A stretch of DNA of 64,000 nt from CAZWCE01 sp964632505 (GCA_964632505.1 CAZWCE010000007.1:62001-126000), one strand, 5' to 3'; positions 16,497 to 25,570 are shown, numbered from the stretch's first letter. Numbers and translations: made by a program. Notes: generated from the sequence alone by a model not told the origin.

Positions 16497-18509
16497 TCAA
16501 AACGGTTTTGAGAACGGTTCTTCGGATTCGATTTCGACCAACGCTTCGGTCCATCCGACGAGATAATCTTCTCCCCATTTCAAATCGAGAGCGATCACTT
16601 CCAGATCGCCTTCGAACTCGTCGGGAATCGTCAGGTCGAATGACCATTCGGTCTCGCTTTCCGGCGAGCAGGTCGCTTTTTGCAGTCCCTCGGGGAGTTG
16701 CCATCCGGAACTGCTTCGTAGCGAGAAGACCGCCTCGATCGGCCGATCGGCATGATTGAAAAAGACGACTTTCACCGGAACCGTTTCGCCCGGTGTCCCT
16801 TCGATGGAATAGGGAGAGAAGCGAGCCCAAGCGTGATCGAGCGCGAAATCGGGATGGTCCCACGGAAAAAGACGCTTCATCACTTCACGCCGACTGCGGA
16901 GCGAATCGACCATGAAATCGATCTGATCTTCCTTGTAAAGAAATGGGGGCGGAACATGCTGATTCACCACCCGGGTGTTCTCGGGTAACGTTCGCAGAAG
17001 CTCGAAACAATAGAGATAGCCCGATCCCTCTTTCAAAAAGTTTCGATTCCACAAGCAATAGTCGTCGGGACCTGAAGGCCCGAAGGAGTCGCCCACGAAG
17101 AAATAGGGCGGGGAACCGGGGGCGGCATCGCGTTTTTCGACCAGCAGGGCATCGTGGTAGAGCGTCTGCCCGGGGTACCAGTAAAAGGTGAAGCGGAACT
17201 CGTGCCAATCGATCGTGTGGCCGTCTTCGACGACTTCAATCTCCTCGATCGGCTCTTCGATCAGGCAAGGCATATGATACGCCTTCGGGCGTTTCAAAAT
17301 ATCGACTTGTTTTTCCGTACAATAAACCGGGCAATCGAACGCCTCGGAAGCCCGGGCCACGTAAGGGGTGTGATCGTGGTGATAATGGGTCACGAAGATT
17401 CCTTCCACCCGATCGATGCCCCCCTCGGCCAAAAGATCCCGGACCTTCTCATAGACGTTCTTGCCGCCGCAGTCGATCACCCAACCCGCCCCGCTCTCGG
17501 AAACGAGCACGCGGGTATTGCCCAGCGGGATGAGCCAGTCGGGATTCTCGAACTCCTCGGCCATGGGCATCCAATCCACGTGATCGGTACCGAGCACTTT
17601 CCGCGCCGACGCCTTCATGCGTTCGTCGCCGAAGTACCAACGGATGCTGATCATGCGGAGATAATTCCGGTAGATCTCCTGCAACCACGCGATCTCCCGC
17701 TCGATCGCCTCGGCCGGTTCCTCGACGATCGTCCCCCGGGACGGAACGAGAAGATCGGGCTTTAAATCGGCGATGCGGCGGAGCGAGTCGATCAAATCGG
17801 CCATGCGGGCCGCGTAGCCGTGATATCCACCGATCTTGGCTTCCGGGATGCGATCCTGAAGAGGGTAGAAATCGAGCAGTTTGCCGTTGCCGTACATCAG
17901 ATCGCCGCAAAAGACGATGCGTTTTCCATCGATATCTCCCCAATAGGAAACACTTCCCCGCGTGTAGCCCGGCGTCTGCATCACCTGCAAATCGCCGGCG
18001 GGAAATTCAATGCGATCTCCTTCGGTCACCGGTCGGCACATCCTTGCGGCACACACGGGCTGGAGAAACACATGCGAGGAAAGCAGGCCACCGTTACGAA
18101 AACGCTTGGTGCGATGCTTCTGCCAGAAAGACCCCGGTTCGGTGAACCGCGATTGTTCCTCTTCCGGAACCACGGCTTCGGCCCCCGCTTCGAGAAATTT
18201 CACACCGGCCCAACCGGCATCGCGACGAAAATGCGTGAAGAGCACCGCATCGACCGAAGAAGGCTCGAAAGAAGTTTGTTCCGAAAACCGGGCATCGCCG
18301 TAAACGACCAGGCGACGATCACCGTCGGTCAGAATCGCGCCGTTGACCGGACCGGTGACCAGCTCCACATGCGGGGCCAACTTGCGCCCTTTCGCCTCCC
18401 GAGAAGCGAGATCCTGCACCGTTTCCGCCGAAAGCGAAGACACGAAAAAAAAGAGCGCCGCAACACTCATCCACTCGACGCAACCGTTCTTATACATAAA
18501 GGAATGCAT
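16497..18509 (-). CDS. Secreted tandem metallo-beta-lactamase-fold protein
   Basis: The 670-residue exported protein has a signal peptide (about 1-28, ending SLSAETV) and two MBL-fold halves. The first (about 45-300) has lost metal ligands: the HxHxDH site reads THFRRDAG (near residue 90), and the usual PGHT reads PGYT. The second (about 310-560) keeps FVTHYHHDHTPYVA (near residue 372) and FVGDSFGP, so it should bind two metals and hydrolyse an unknown substrate. A C-terminal beta-sandwich of about 100 residues resembles NEW3/APHP-type domains and may hold the enzyme at the cell surface. The start at 18509 is set by AGGAGA six nt upstream; the longer frame to 18779 overlaps the neighbouring gene. 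Confidence 0.82.
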   Translation of the reverse strand: MHSFMYKNGCVEWMSVAALFFFVSSLSAETVQDLASREAKGRKLAPHVELVTGPVNGAILTDGDRRLVVYGDARFSEQTSFEPSSVDAVLFTHFRRDAGWAGVKFLEAGAEAVVPEEEQSRFTEPGSFWQKHRTKRFRNGGLLSSHVFLQPVCAARMCRPVTEGDRIEFPAGDLQVMQTPGYTRGSVSYWGDIDGKRIVFCGDLMYGNGKLLDFYPLQDRIPEAKIGGYHGYAARMADLIDSLRRIADLKPDLLVPSRGTIVEEPAEAIEREIAWLQEIYRNYLRMISIRWYFGDERMKASARKVLGTDHVDWMPMAEEFENPDWLIPLGNTRVLVSESGAGWVIDCGGKNVYEKVRDLLAEGGIDRVEGIFVTHYHHDHTPYVARASEAFDCPVYCTEKQVDILKRPKAYHMPCLIEEPIEEIEVVEDGHTIDWHEFRFTFYWYPGQTLYHDALLVEKRDAAPGSPPYFFVGDSFGPSGPDDYCLWNRNFLKEGSGYLYCFELLRTLPENTRVVNQHVPPPFLYKEDQIDFMVDSLRSRREVMKRLFPWDHPDFALDHAWARFSPYSIEGTPGETVPVKVVFFNHADRPIEAVFSLRSSSGWQLPEGLQKATCSPESETEWSFDLTIPDEFEGDLEVIALDLKWGEDYLVGWTEALVEIESEEPFSKPF

Positions 18510-18594
18510 GGTTCTCTCCTGAGAAAAACAAATGAACGAGCCGAAGAGGATGTCATGCCGGGGATAATTCGTTGAAGCCCCAACTTTTCGGCGT

Positions 18595-19548
18595 TCAGCA
18601 TCCCACGTCCAGGACCGGGCCTTCGGCGAAGAAAATGATCTGCACGCTTCGTTCCCCCTCGCCGGCATCCTGGGAGAGTTTGACATCGAAGCGCGCGCCG
18701 TACGGCTGACACTGCACCACATTAATGCGGCACTCCGGTCCGTCGAGCTGCTCCGCCTGAACCTCGGGAATGCGCGCAAACGGCGGACAAAAGGCGACGT
18801 GCAGGCTCAACATCTTCTCGTGGGAGGCGAACGTTGCACGGAGACATCCATCGATGTGCTCTATTTCATCGGAAAGACGACTGCGTGTCAACTGCTGGAG
18901 AAGATTGGCATCTTGTCCGAAGAGATCGGTCTCCTCCTCCAGTTCCATTTCGACCTCCGAAAAGTCACCGTCCACGAGACCTCCTTCCATCTCCTCTGAA
19001 AGGGCGGCGACCGGCGGCGGGCAGGCAAAACCGCTCGAGCGTGAGGGCTCCTCGTCCATCGTTGCTTTCTCTTCATCGAAAGAAGCGTTTCGCCGAAGCA
19101 GAAGAAAAGGACGTTCGGTCCACCAGAAATAGCCCCAGAAGATTCCTTCGCCAAGAAGCACCGGAAACGCGAAGGGGAGCCCCGACCGCCAACTTTCGCT
19201 GAAATATCCCGAAATGCCGGCGAGAAAGAGCGGGAGGGTCACGAAACCGTGGACAAGATGCTCCGCGGTGAGATTCCCTTGCGACGGAGGGCGGGAAAGC
19301 CGAAAAGCCCCATGGCCCGCAAAAGCAAGCCCGGCAACAAAGATACCGAACAGTAAGACGGACGAAGAGAGGGGAACTTCGTCGAACGGTCCCTGAAAAT
19401 GAAACCGCGTGATCAGGAAAAGAATCAGCCACAGCAGCAACGCGATCGACCAAGCGGCCCAGCGGAAGATCTCCCGCTGCCACGATTGCCTGCCGAACCC
19501 CCCTACATGATTAGCAGAAAGGGCCTGGCGACCTAATGCGGTTTGCAT
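18595..19548 (-). CDS. Four-span membrane protein of unknown function
   Basis: I do not recognise this 317-residue protein. It has four likely membrane spans within the first 150 residues (about 28-50, 62-82, 98-117 and 127-147). A cytoplasmic segment rich in Glu and Asp follows (about 165-215). The last 100 residues look like a small globular domain with two Cys (CRINVVQCQPYGARFDV) and a terminal Cys. The ATG at 19548 has AAAGG upstream. The gene lies between metK and the tandem MBL gene in the same orientation, 85 bp before the MBL start, so co-transcription with the MBL gene is possible. The acidic segment is compatible with a peptide- or nucleic-acid-mimicking role, but that is speculation. 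Confidence 0.65.
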   Translation of the reverse strand: MQTALGRQALSANHVGGFGRQSWQREIFRWAAWSIALLLWLILFLITRFHFQGPFDEVPLSSSVLLFGIFVAGLAFAGHGAFRLSRPPSQGNLTAEHLVHGFVTLPLFLAGISGYFSESWRSGLPFAFPVLLGEGIFWGYFWWTERPFLLLRRNASFDEEKATMDEEPSRSSGFACPPPVAALSEEMEGGLVDGDFSEVEMELEEETDLFGQDANLLQQLTRSRLSDEIEHIDGCLRATFASHEKMLSLHVAFCPPFARIPEVQAEQLDGPECRINVVQCQPYGARFDVKLSQDAGEGERSVQIIFFAEGPVLDVGC

Positions 19549-19745
19549 GGAAAATGAACCTTTCCTACGACCTTCAGTCCGACAAATCCGGCGGAATGGC
19601 CTTATTTGCGGAAGCGAAGTGGTTCATTGGCAAAGCACCGGCCGGAAAAGTGGGGAGAGGAGACTTCCGGGAGCATACCGCCCATGAAGCACTCCCCCCA
19701 TTTGTAGAAGAATCGCCGTCGCCACCCTTTTGTCGTGAAAGGCGA

Positions 19746-20921
19746 TCACAGCCCGGCGGAGGAAAGCAAGGCACTTCGCAACTCGTCGGCCTTATTGGTC
19801 AACTCCCAGGTGAATTCCAACTCATTGCGTCCGAAATGACCTCCGTAGGCGGTCTTTTGATAAATGGGACGCCGCAGCTCGAGATATTCGATGATGCCGG
19901 CGGGCGTGAGCGGGAAGACTTCGCGGATCCCATCGCAGATCTGCTGTTCGTCGACCTTGCCGGTGCCTTCGGTGTCGACCAGTACGCTCACCGGCTCGGA
20001 GACTCCGATGGCGTAGGCGAGTTGCACCTCGCAGCGCTCCGCGATTTCGGCGGCGACAATATTCTTGGCGATATGTCGGGCCATGTACGCACTGCTGCGA
20101 TCGACCTTCGTGGGATCTTTTCCGCTGAACGCGCCTCCGCCGTGCCGGGCCCAACCGCCGTAGGTGTCGACGATGATCTTGCGGCCGGTCAGCCCGCAGT
20201 CGCCGTGCGGCCCCCCCACGACGAACTTGCCGGTGGGGTTGATGTGATACGTGATGTCGTCATTAAGCAGTTCTTCAGGAATGACCGGTTCGATGACATT
20301 GGGAATCAGGTATTCACGAATCGCCTTCTGGTCGACCATCGGGTCATGCTGTGTCGATACCACCACCGTATCGACCCGGACCGGCTTGTCGCCGTCGAAC
20401 TCGACGGTCACCTGGCTTTTGCTGTCCGGTCGGAGCCAGTCGACCTTGCGCTGGAAGCGGAATTCGGTCAAACGGTTGGTGATGCGATGGGCCAGCGCGA
20501 TCGGCAGCGGCATCAGCTCTTCCGTGTGATTGCAGGCGTACCCGAACATGAGCCCCTGGTCGCCGGCGCCGATGTCTTTGTGGGCCGCTTTGTTGGCATC
20601 GACTCCCTGGGCAATATCGGGACTCTGGCGATCGATGGAAGTCAGAACGGCACACGTATCGGCATTGATGCCCCACTCATCATCGACGTAACCGGTGTCG
20701 CGGATGGCACAACGCACGACGTCCTGGTAATTCACCGTCGCCTTGGTCGTGATCTCACCCGCGACTATGGCCATGCCCGTGCTGACCATCGTTTCGCAAG
20801 CCACGCGGCTGAAGGGATCTTGCACGAAAAGGGCGTCCAATACGGCGTCGGAGATGCGATCCGCCAATTTATCCGGGTGGCCCATGCTCACGGCTTCACT
20901 GGTAAAGAGTACTTTTCCCAC
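19746..20921 (-). CDS. metK: S-adenosylmethionine synthetase
   Basis: MetK makes S-adenosylmethionine from methionine and ATP, with loss of the whole triphosphate, in the cytoplasm. The 391 residues match the family over the full length: SEAVSMGHPDKLADRISDA (methionine and ATP site, about 8-26), the loop GDQGLMFGYA (about 117-126), and the P-loop-like GGAFSGKDPTKVDRSSAY (about 262-279). The start codon is GTG at 20921, set by AAGGAG six nt upstream. The gene diverges from queA, which consumes SAM; 427 bp lie between them. I looked for SAM or SAH riboswitch signatures in the leader and saw none. Confidence 0.97.
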   Translation of the reverse strand: MGKVLFTSEAVSMGHPDKLADRISDAVLDALFVQDPFSRVACETMVSTGMAIVAGEITTKATVNYQDVVRCAIRDTGYVDDEWGINADTCAVLTSIDRQSPDIAQGVDANKAAHKDIGAGDQGLMFGYACNHTEELMPLPIALAHRITNRLTEFRFQRKVDWLRPDSKSQVTVEFDGDKPVRVDTVVVSTQHDPMVDQKAIREYLIPNVIEPVIPEELLNDDITYHINPTGKFVVGGPHGDCGLTGRKIIVDTYGGWARHGGGAFSGKDPTKVDRSSAYMARHIAKNIVAAEIAERCEVQLAYAIGVSEPVSVLVDTEGTGKVDEQQICDGIREVFPLTPAGIIEYLELRRPIYQKTAYGGHFGRNELEFTWELTNKADELRSALLSSAGL

Positions 20922-21348
20922 GCTATTCTCCTTTACTTTTCTATCAATTCCCCGGGGGGATCAGCATCGGATATCCCTCAAAAAGAGAGAATCGTTGTTC
21001 ATCTTTGTCATGAACACCCATGGATGGGTGAATTAGCCTAGTCATACCGGAAGCGGAGAATTCCTTCAGCTTCATCAAGCGGGCGGCTTTCGCGACCATT
21101 CCACGAGAAGGCATACAACCAAGCTATTATTATTGCATTATTTCTTCGAAAAACAAGAGACCGGGCACAGGATCGCCAAAGTTTCTTTTCCTTCTTTTTC
21201 GGGTGGGAGCGGAACAAAACAGGACGTTTTTGAATAGGCGGTTGCTTTTCAATCGCCCTATTTTCTGTTAGCATGGGGCCTCTTTTCCGGAACCGAAGAA
21301 GCTCCCAGACGTACCCGGTCCGAATCCCCTGCTGAAAAGTCCAAACCG
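20922..21348. other. Divergent metK/queA control region
   Basis: This 427-bp stretch is AT-rich in its middle (21110-21170) with several A/T hexamers that could serve as -10 elements for either direction, but no clean -35/-10 pair. The bulged hairpin at 21233-21262 precedes queA. No gene or known riboswitch is apparent. Confidence 0.5.
21233..21262 (+). other. Bulged hairpin upstream of queA
   Basis: AATAGGCGGTTG can pair with AATCGCCCTATT in a stem of 6 plus 5 bp with one bulged C and a 6-nt loop, followed by TTTTCTG. It resembles an attenuator or weak terminator about 85 nt before the queA start. No preQ1 riboswitch consensus is visible. Confidence 0.3.
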
Positions 21349-22410
21349 ATGGATAAAAACGAGCTGCAACACTACGATTACACCCTCCCCGAAGACCTGA
21401 TCGCGCAGACCCCTCTTCCGAAGCGTTCGGATGCCCGATTGATGGTGGTGGAGCGACAGACGCGAAGCCTGCGTCATCGTCATGTCCGCGAGCTGCCGCT
21501 GTTGCTCCAGCCCGAGGATTGTCTGGTGGTCAACGACACGAAGGTGGTGCCGGCGCGGCTGATCGGCAAACGAACTCGAACCGGCGGCCGTTGGGAAGGG
21601 CTTTTTCTCGAAGCCGATCCTTCGGGACTCTGGAAGATCATGTGCAAAACGCGCGGCAAGCCCACCTCGGGAGAAACATTTGCCATCGAAACTTCGGAAG
21701 GGAAACCGAGCATCGAACTGGAACTGATCGGGCGCGACGAGGAGAACCACTGGATCGTTCGACCGCTCTCGGAAGAGAATCTCTCCTCGGAGCAGTTGCT
21801 CCAGAAAGTCGGCTGGGTTCCGCTTCCCCCCTATATTCGAAGCGGCAGGATGGTCCCCTCCGATCGTGACAATTACCAAACGGTGTACGCCCGGAAGTCG
21901 GGCGCGGTGGCCGCGCCCACCGCGGGTCTCCATTTCACCAAAGCGCTGCTTCAGGAAATCGCCAAAATAGGCGTAACGCTCTGCCCGATCACGCTGCACG
22001 TCGGGCCTGGAACCTTCCGGCCGATCACAACCGCCGATTTGGGCGATCACCAGATGCACTCCGAATGGGGGGCGATCGGCGAGGAAGCGATCAAGAAGAT
22101 CGACACCTGCCGCGAGAAGGGGGGGCGGATCATCGCGATCGGGACCACCTCCGTCCGGCTCCTGGAATCGGCCGCCGACCAGGAGGGAAAACTCCACCCC
22201 TTTTCTGGAAAAACCGATCTGTTCATCCGTCCCCCGTACCAGTTCAAAATCGTCGATGCGATGTTGACCAATTTCCATCTCCCGCGTTCCACGCTCCTGG
22301 TACTGGTGCGGACCTTCGGGGGCGACGCGCTGATGCAAAGAGCTTACGCCGAAGCCGTCCAGGAGCAGTATCGTTTTTACAGCTACGGCGACGCCATGCT
22401 CATTCTCTGA
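21349..22410 (+). CDS. queA: S-adenosylmethionine:tRNA ribosyltransferase-isomerase
   Basis: QueA transfers and isomerises the ribosyl part of SAM onto 7-aminomethyl-7-deazaguanine at the tRNA wobble position, giving epoxyqueuosine. The 353-residue length is normal. Family segments include YTLPEDLIAQTPLPKRSDARL (about 8-28), QPEDCLVVNDTKVVPARL (about 54-71), the strongly conserved GAVAAPTAGLHFT (about 185-197), LHVGPGTFRPI (about 216) and IVDAMLTNFHLPRSTLL near the C-terminus. The gene is divergent from metK, the source of its substrate. A Nudix gene follows 53 bp downstream. Other queuosine genes (tgt, queG) are not in the window. Confidence 0.97.
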   Translation: MDKNELQHYDYTLPEDLIAQTPLPKRSDARLMVVERQTRSLRHRHVRELPLLLQPEDCLVVNDTKVVPARLIGKRTRTGGRWEGLFLEADPSGLWKIMCKTRGKPTSGETFAIETSEGKPSIELELIGRDEENHWIVRPLSEENLSSEQLLQKVGWVPLPPYIRSGRMVPSDRDNYQTVYARKSGAVAAPTAGLHFTKALLQEIAKIGVTLCPITLHVGPGTFRPITTADLGDHQMHSEWGAIGEEAIKKIDTCREKGGRIIAIGTTSVRLLESAADQEGKLHPFSGKTDLFIRPPYQFKIVDAMLTNFHLPRSTLLVLVRTFGGDALMQRAYAEAVQEQYRFYSYGDAMLIL

Positions 22411-22463
22411 CCGTCCCCTTCCCAACGCCCCCAGCAACCCTTCAACAGGAAACGAGGCGAAAC

Positions 22464-23090
22464 GTGTCCGAAAAGCAAGAAGAAAAAGTGCTCGTGGTGC
22501 CCACCGAACTCTTCCACGAACTGGGGCATTTCCAGGGGTTCTCCGAAGAGGTGAACCATTACCGAGAGCGGCTCCTCGATCCCCAAGTGGTCCGGTTTCT
22601 TCCCCGGGGACAGGTGGAGGAAGACCCCGGCTACAAGCAGTTGATTCCCTACCTCCTGTTCTGTTTCGTCGACCAGCAGCGCAAGACGCACATCTTCCAT
22701 TACGTTCGCGGCACCGGACAGGGCGAAGGCCGATTGCACCGCAAGCGGAGCGTCGGCGTGGGAGGACATATCTCTTCGACCGACGTGAACGAGGAGAAAG
22801 CCGATCCCTACCGCGAAGGCCTGATGCGTGAGATGCAGGAAGAGGTCGTCGTGAACACGCCCTACACGGAGCAGTGCGTCGGCTTGATCAACGACGACCA
22901 GACCGAGGTGGGGAAAGTCCACCTGGGAATCGTCCACCGCTTCGATGTCCAGAAACCGGAAGTGACCCCCCGGGAATCGGAGATTATCGAAAGCGGCTTC
23001 GTGCCCGTCGACCGGCTTCTGGAGGATCTAGACGGGTTCGAGACGTGGTCGTCGATCTGCCTGAAATCTCTTTTCGGTCAGATTCATTGA
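22464..23090 (+). CDS. Nudix-family phosphoesterase (COG4112-like)
   Basis: This 208-residue protein carries a Nudix box in a slightly stretched form: VGVGGHISSTDVNEEKADPY followed by REGLMREMQEEVVV (about 92-125), with the catalytic R-E-x-x-E-E residues intact. Nudix enzymes hydrolyse nucleoside diphosphate derivatives or related pyrophosphates; the N-terminal extension (FPR...YKQLIPYLLF) places it with the predicted MutT-like phosphoesterases of COG4112, whose substrate is not known to me. Translation probably starts at the GTG at 22464, which has a GAGG-containing ribosome site and gives VSEKQEEK. The longer frame overlaps queA. It likely shares a transcript with queA. Confidence 0.82.
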   Translation: MSEKQEEKVLVVPTELFHELGHFQGFSEEVNHYRERLLDPQVVRFLPRGQVEEDPGYKQLIPYLLFCFVDQQRKTHIFHYVRGTGQGEGRLHRKRSVGVGGHISSTDVNEEKADPYREGLMREMQEEVVVNTPYTEQCVGLINDDQTEVGKVHLGIVHRFDVQKPEVTPRESEIIESGFVPVDRLLEDLDGFETWSSICLKSLFGQIH

Positions 23091-23125
23091 TACGCTCCTC
23101 CGATGGGTTTCGAAGGAGAGTATCA
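23088..23125. terminator. Hairpin between convergent Nudix and sulfatase genes
   Basis: TGATAC and CTCCT pair with AGGAG and GTATCA (6 plus 5 bp around one mismatch). The left arm overlaps the Nudix stop codon. There is no T-run on either strand, so termination is only probable. Confidence 0.45.
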
Positions 23126-23137
23126 AAAGGGGCGTTG

Positions 23138-24553
23138 CTATTTTCCCTTGCGGGCGTCGAGTTGTTCGGCCAGGTATTTCACCAGTTTTTCATGTTCCGG
23201 CCGATCGACGATATTCACGTTCTCCCGGGGATCTTCCCGGTGGTCGTAGAGCATGCGTCCGATCAAATCCCCTTGCTTATCCAAGAATTCGCTGTACCGG
23301 TAGCGGTCGGTGCGGATCGTCTCGCCGATGCCGTACCGTCCCACGGCCGCGTCCTTCCAAACGGCGCCGGAATCCTTCAGGAGAGGAACCAGGCTCCTGC
23401 CCTGAAGATGCTCGGGCAGCGGCAAATCGGCCAGTTCGCACAGCGTGGGATAGATATCGATGAACTCGACCAGCGAGGCCACGCGATTATTCTCGGGCAT
23501 GCCGGGCGCGCGGATGATCAGCGGCGCCTGCATTGAGGTTTCGTACACGCAATGCTTGCACCAGAGCGTGTGCTCGCCGAGGTTCCATCCGTGATCGCCC
23601 CAGAGCACGACAATGGTTTCGTCCTCGATTCCCAACTTCTCCAGCTCGTCGAGCAGTCGGCCGACATGGGCATCGGTGTAGCTGACGCAGGCGTAATAGC
23701 CGTGGATGAGCGATTTCGCCATCTCGTCGGAAAGTTGCCCTTTCTTCGGCACGTCGATATAGGCCCGCAGCTCGCCGAAGTTGTGGATCGAAGCGTCCGG
23801 GGCGTTTTTCGGTGTGTAGCGTAAGTTTTCCGGGAGTTCGATCTCCTCGCGGGAATACAGATCCCAATATTTTTTGGGGGCGTTGAAGGGGAGATGCGGC
23901 CGCACGAACCCAACGGCGAAGAAGAACGGCTTTTCCTGGTCGGCCAGTCGGCGAAGGTCCTCGATCGACTTATCGGCCGTGATGCCGTCTTTGTAGAGGG
24001 AATCGTCCACCTCGGCGCATTCCCAGGGGATACCCCGGGGGTTGCCCGTTTCTTCGATGCGCTTCTGATTTTCCGGCAGGGCATGATTCCCCCGGCCGGG
24101 ACCGATTCCCGGCGGCCGCCATGCCGATTTGCTCCAGCCGTCGTTGTGGTCCTTGGCGTGGTGGTACACCTTCCCGTTATTGAGGGTGTAATATCCGTGG
24201 TTCTTGAAGTGAGTGTTCAAAGGGACACTGTCGGGGGCATCTTTCATGGCATAGCATTTGTAACCGCGGAAGCGATTCCTCGCCGGGCGGATGCCGGTCA
24301 TCAACGAAGCGCGCGACGCCCCGCAAACGGCGACCATGCAGTAGGATCGTTCGAAAAGCGTTCCGCTCTCGGCCAGCCGGTCGATGTTCGGGGAATGGAT
24401 CATCTCCTTGCCGTAACACCCCAGCTCGGGGCGAAGATCGTCGATCGAGATGAACAGCACGTTGGGGGGATCCGCCGCTCCGACGTTCGTCACCACAGGA
24501 GAGACGAGCAGAGAGCCAAGGAGAACAAAAGAGAGAGTCGTAAGAGCACGCAT
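23138..24553 (-). CDS. Secreted sulfatase (iduronate-2-sulfatase-like)
   Basis: The protein of about 471 residues has a signal peptide (hydrophobic to about residue 22, ending VGAADPP) and a type I sulfatase fold that removes sulfate esters from glycans. The metal-site start NVLFISIDDLRPELGCYG contains the two Asp ligands. The active-site motif reads CGASRASLMTGIRP; its Cys would be converted to formylglycine, and the usual Pro/Ala position is Ala. LWGDHGWNLGEHTLWCKH supplies further metal ligands. The start at 24553 has GAGG 5 nt upstream. An upstream GTG (24601) lies inside the terminator hairpin of the preceding gene and is unlikely. Its neighbour, the DUF1080 protein, is a frequent companion in planctomycete polysaccharide-degrading loci. 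A maturase is not nearby. Confidence 0.93.
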   Translation of the reverse strand: MRALTTLSFVLLGSLLVSPVVTNVGAADPPNVLFISIDDLRPELGCYGKEMIHSPNIDRLAESGTLFERSYCMVAVCGASRASLMTGIRPARNRFRGYKCYAMKDAPDSVPLNTHFKNHGYYTLNNGKVYHHAKDHNDGWSKSAWRPPGIGPGRGNHALPENQKRIEETGNPRGIPWECAEVDDSLYKDGITADKSIEDLRRLADQEKPFFFAVGFVRPHLPFNAPKKYWDLYSREEIELPENLRYTPKNAPDASIHNFGELRAYIDVPKKGQLSDEMAKSLIHGYYACVSYTDAHVGRLLDELEKLGIEDETIVVLWGDHGWNLGEHTLWCKHCVYETSMQAPLIIRAPGMPENNRVASLVEFIDIYPTLCELADLPLPEHLQGRSLVPLLKDSGAVWKDAAVGRYGIGETIRTDRYRYSEFLDKQGDLIGRMLYDHREDPRENVNIVDRPEHEKLVKYLAEQLDARKGK

Positions 24554-24574
24554 GGCAACCTCGCATTCAGCATC

Positions 24575-24616
24575 GAAAAAACACCCCCGATGAAGAATCA
24601 CCGCATCGGGGGCGTG
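24575..24616 (-). terminator. Intrinsic terminator of the DUF1080 gene
   Basis: Leftward, CCCCCGATG pairs with CATCGGGGG (9 bp) across an 11-nt loop and is followed by a T-rich run (TGTTTTTT). It lies between the DUF1080 stop and the sulfatase start, so the sulfatase would need read-through or its own promoter. Confidence 0.8.
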
Positions 24617-24637
24617 TTGAGTACAACAGAGACACGA

Positions 24638-25345
24638 CTATTTTTTCTTCACGTCGGGGGCCGGCTTGAACATGACCTTTTCCTCGGCCGCCTTCTTCGA
24701 TTTCTCGGGGGCGAGATCCTTGATCTTGATGTTGCGCCAGCGGACCTCGAACGGGCCGCGGTCGCCCACACCGTGGACTTGCAGGCCGATGAACCCGCAT
24801 TGTGAGGAGGCCTCGTCGGTCAGATCGGCGACTTTCTTACCGTTGACCCAGGTCTGAATGCGCGGGCCGGTGGCCAACACGCGGAACTCGTTCCATTCGC
24901 CGTTCTTGTAAGCATCCTGGACGGGTCGTTCGGTCGTCAGCCAGCCGCGACCGGTCCCTTCGCTGTAGATGTAGCCGGCATCGCCGGGGGCGGTTTCGAT
25001 CTCCACTTGAGGACCGTGCACCCGCTTGTTGTTGTAATCCTCGCTGCTGCGAGAACGGATCTGCACGCCGGAATTCAGCCCTTTTTCATCGTTCACCTCG
25101 AAGATCAATTCGAAGTCGCAATAGGGCTGGTCGGAGCAGAGAAACGAGTTGGGGCTGTTCTTGGCGGTCTTGCCGACGATGGCTCCGTCTTCGACCCGGT
25201 AGGTCGCCTTGCCGTTGCGCTGGGTCCACCCTTCGAGCGACTCGCCGTCGAAGAGCGAGACCCAACCGTCGTCCTCGGCCACGGCCAGGGCGGCACAGCA
25301 AAAGACCAGCATCACGGAGAGGAATGTCGTCGTTCGCAGTTTCAT
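24638..25345 (-). CDS. Secreted DUF1080 (3-keto-disaccharide hydrolase-like) protein
   Basis: The 235-residue protein has a signal peptide (about 1-23, ending ALAVAEDD). The mature part is a single DUF1080 domain, a concanavalin-like beta-jelly-roll: DGWVSLFDGESLEGWTQRNG at the start, then DFELIFEVNDEKGLNSGVQI, the GPQVEIETAPGDAGYIYSEG stretch, and NEFRVLATGPRIQTWVNGK near the end. Some members have been described as 3-keto-disaccharide hydrolases in 3-keto-glycoside degradation, and many are of unknown function. A strong promoter at 25502-25530 and a terminator at 24575-24616 make this a single-gene unit. The TIM-barrel protein at 9777 might act in the same sugar pathway, but it is 15 kb away. 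Confidence 0.88.
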   Translation of the reverse strand: MKLRTTTFLSVMLVFCCAALAVAEDDGWVSLFDGESLEGWTQRNGKATYRVEDGAIVGKTAKNSPNSFLCSDQPYCDFELIFEVNDEKGLNSGVQIRSRSSEDYNNKRVHGPQVEIETAPGDAGYIYSEGTGRGWLTTERPVQDAYKNGEWNEFRVLATGPRIQTWVNGKKVADLTDEASSQCGFIGLQVHGVGDRGPFEVRWRNIKIKDLAPEKSKKAAEEKVMFKPAPDVKKK

Positions 25346-25501
25346 GATTCTTTCCTTTCTTACATTCTTGTGAAATCATGGAAAATCCATGATCGATTTG
25401 AAGAGAAACCGAAGTCGATACTCCGGCCGACGCCGCCGCAATTGAGTAATCGAACCCTTCTTGTGGTCATTTCGTCGGCAAACTTCCTTCATCTTCCCTG
25501 C

Positions 25502-25530
25502 ATTATAGCCGCCGGTGACCTCGCTTTCAA
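25502..25530 (-). promoter_or_regulatory. Strong sigma70-like promoter of the DUF1080 gene
   Basis: Leftward, TTGAAA (5 of 6) and a perfect TATAAT are separated by exactly 17 bp. The start site would be near 25495, leaving a leader of about 150 nt. This is the best promoter match in the window. Confidence 0.7.
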
Positions 25531-25570
25531 TCGAGTCGGTCATCGAGGACGGCCTCCCTGGAAGTCCGCA

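Noticed and set aside
20922..21348. Possible SAM or preQ1 riboswitch between metK and queA
   Set aside because: I compared the leaders with the conserved cores I know for these classes and found no match; only a simple bulged hairpin is present.
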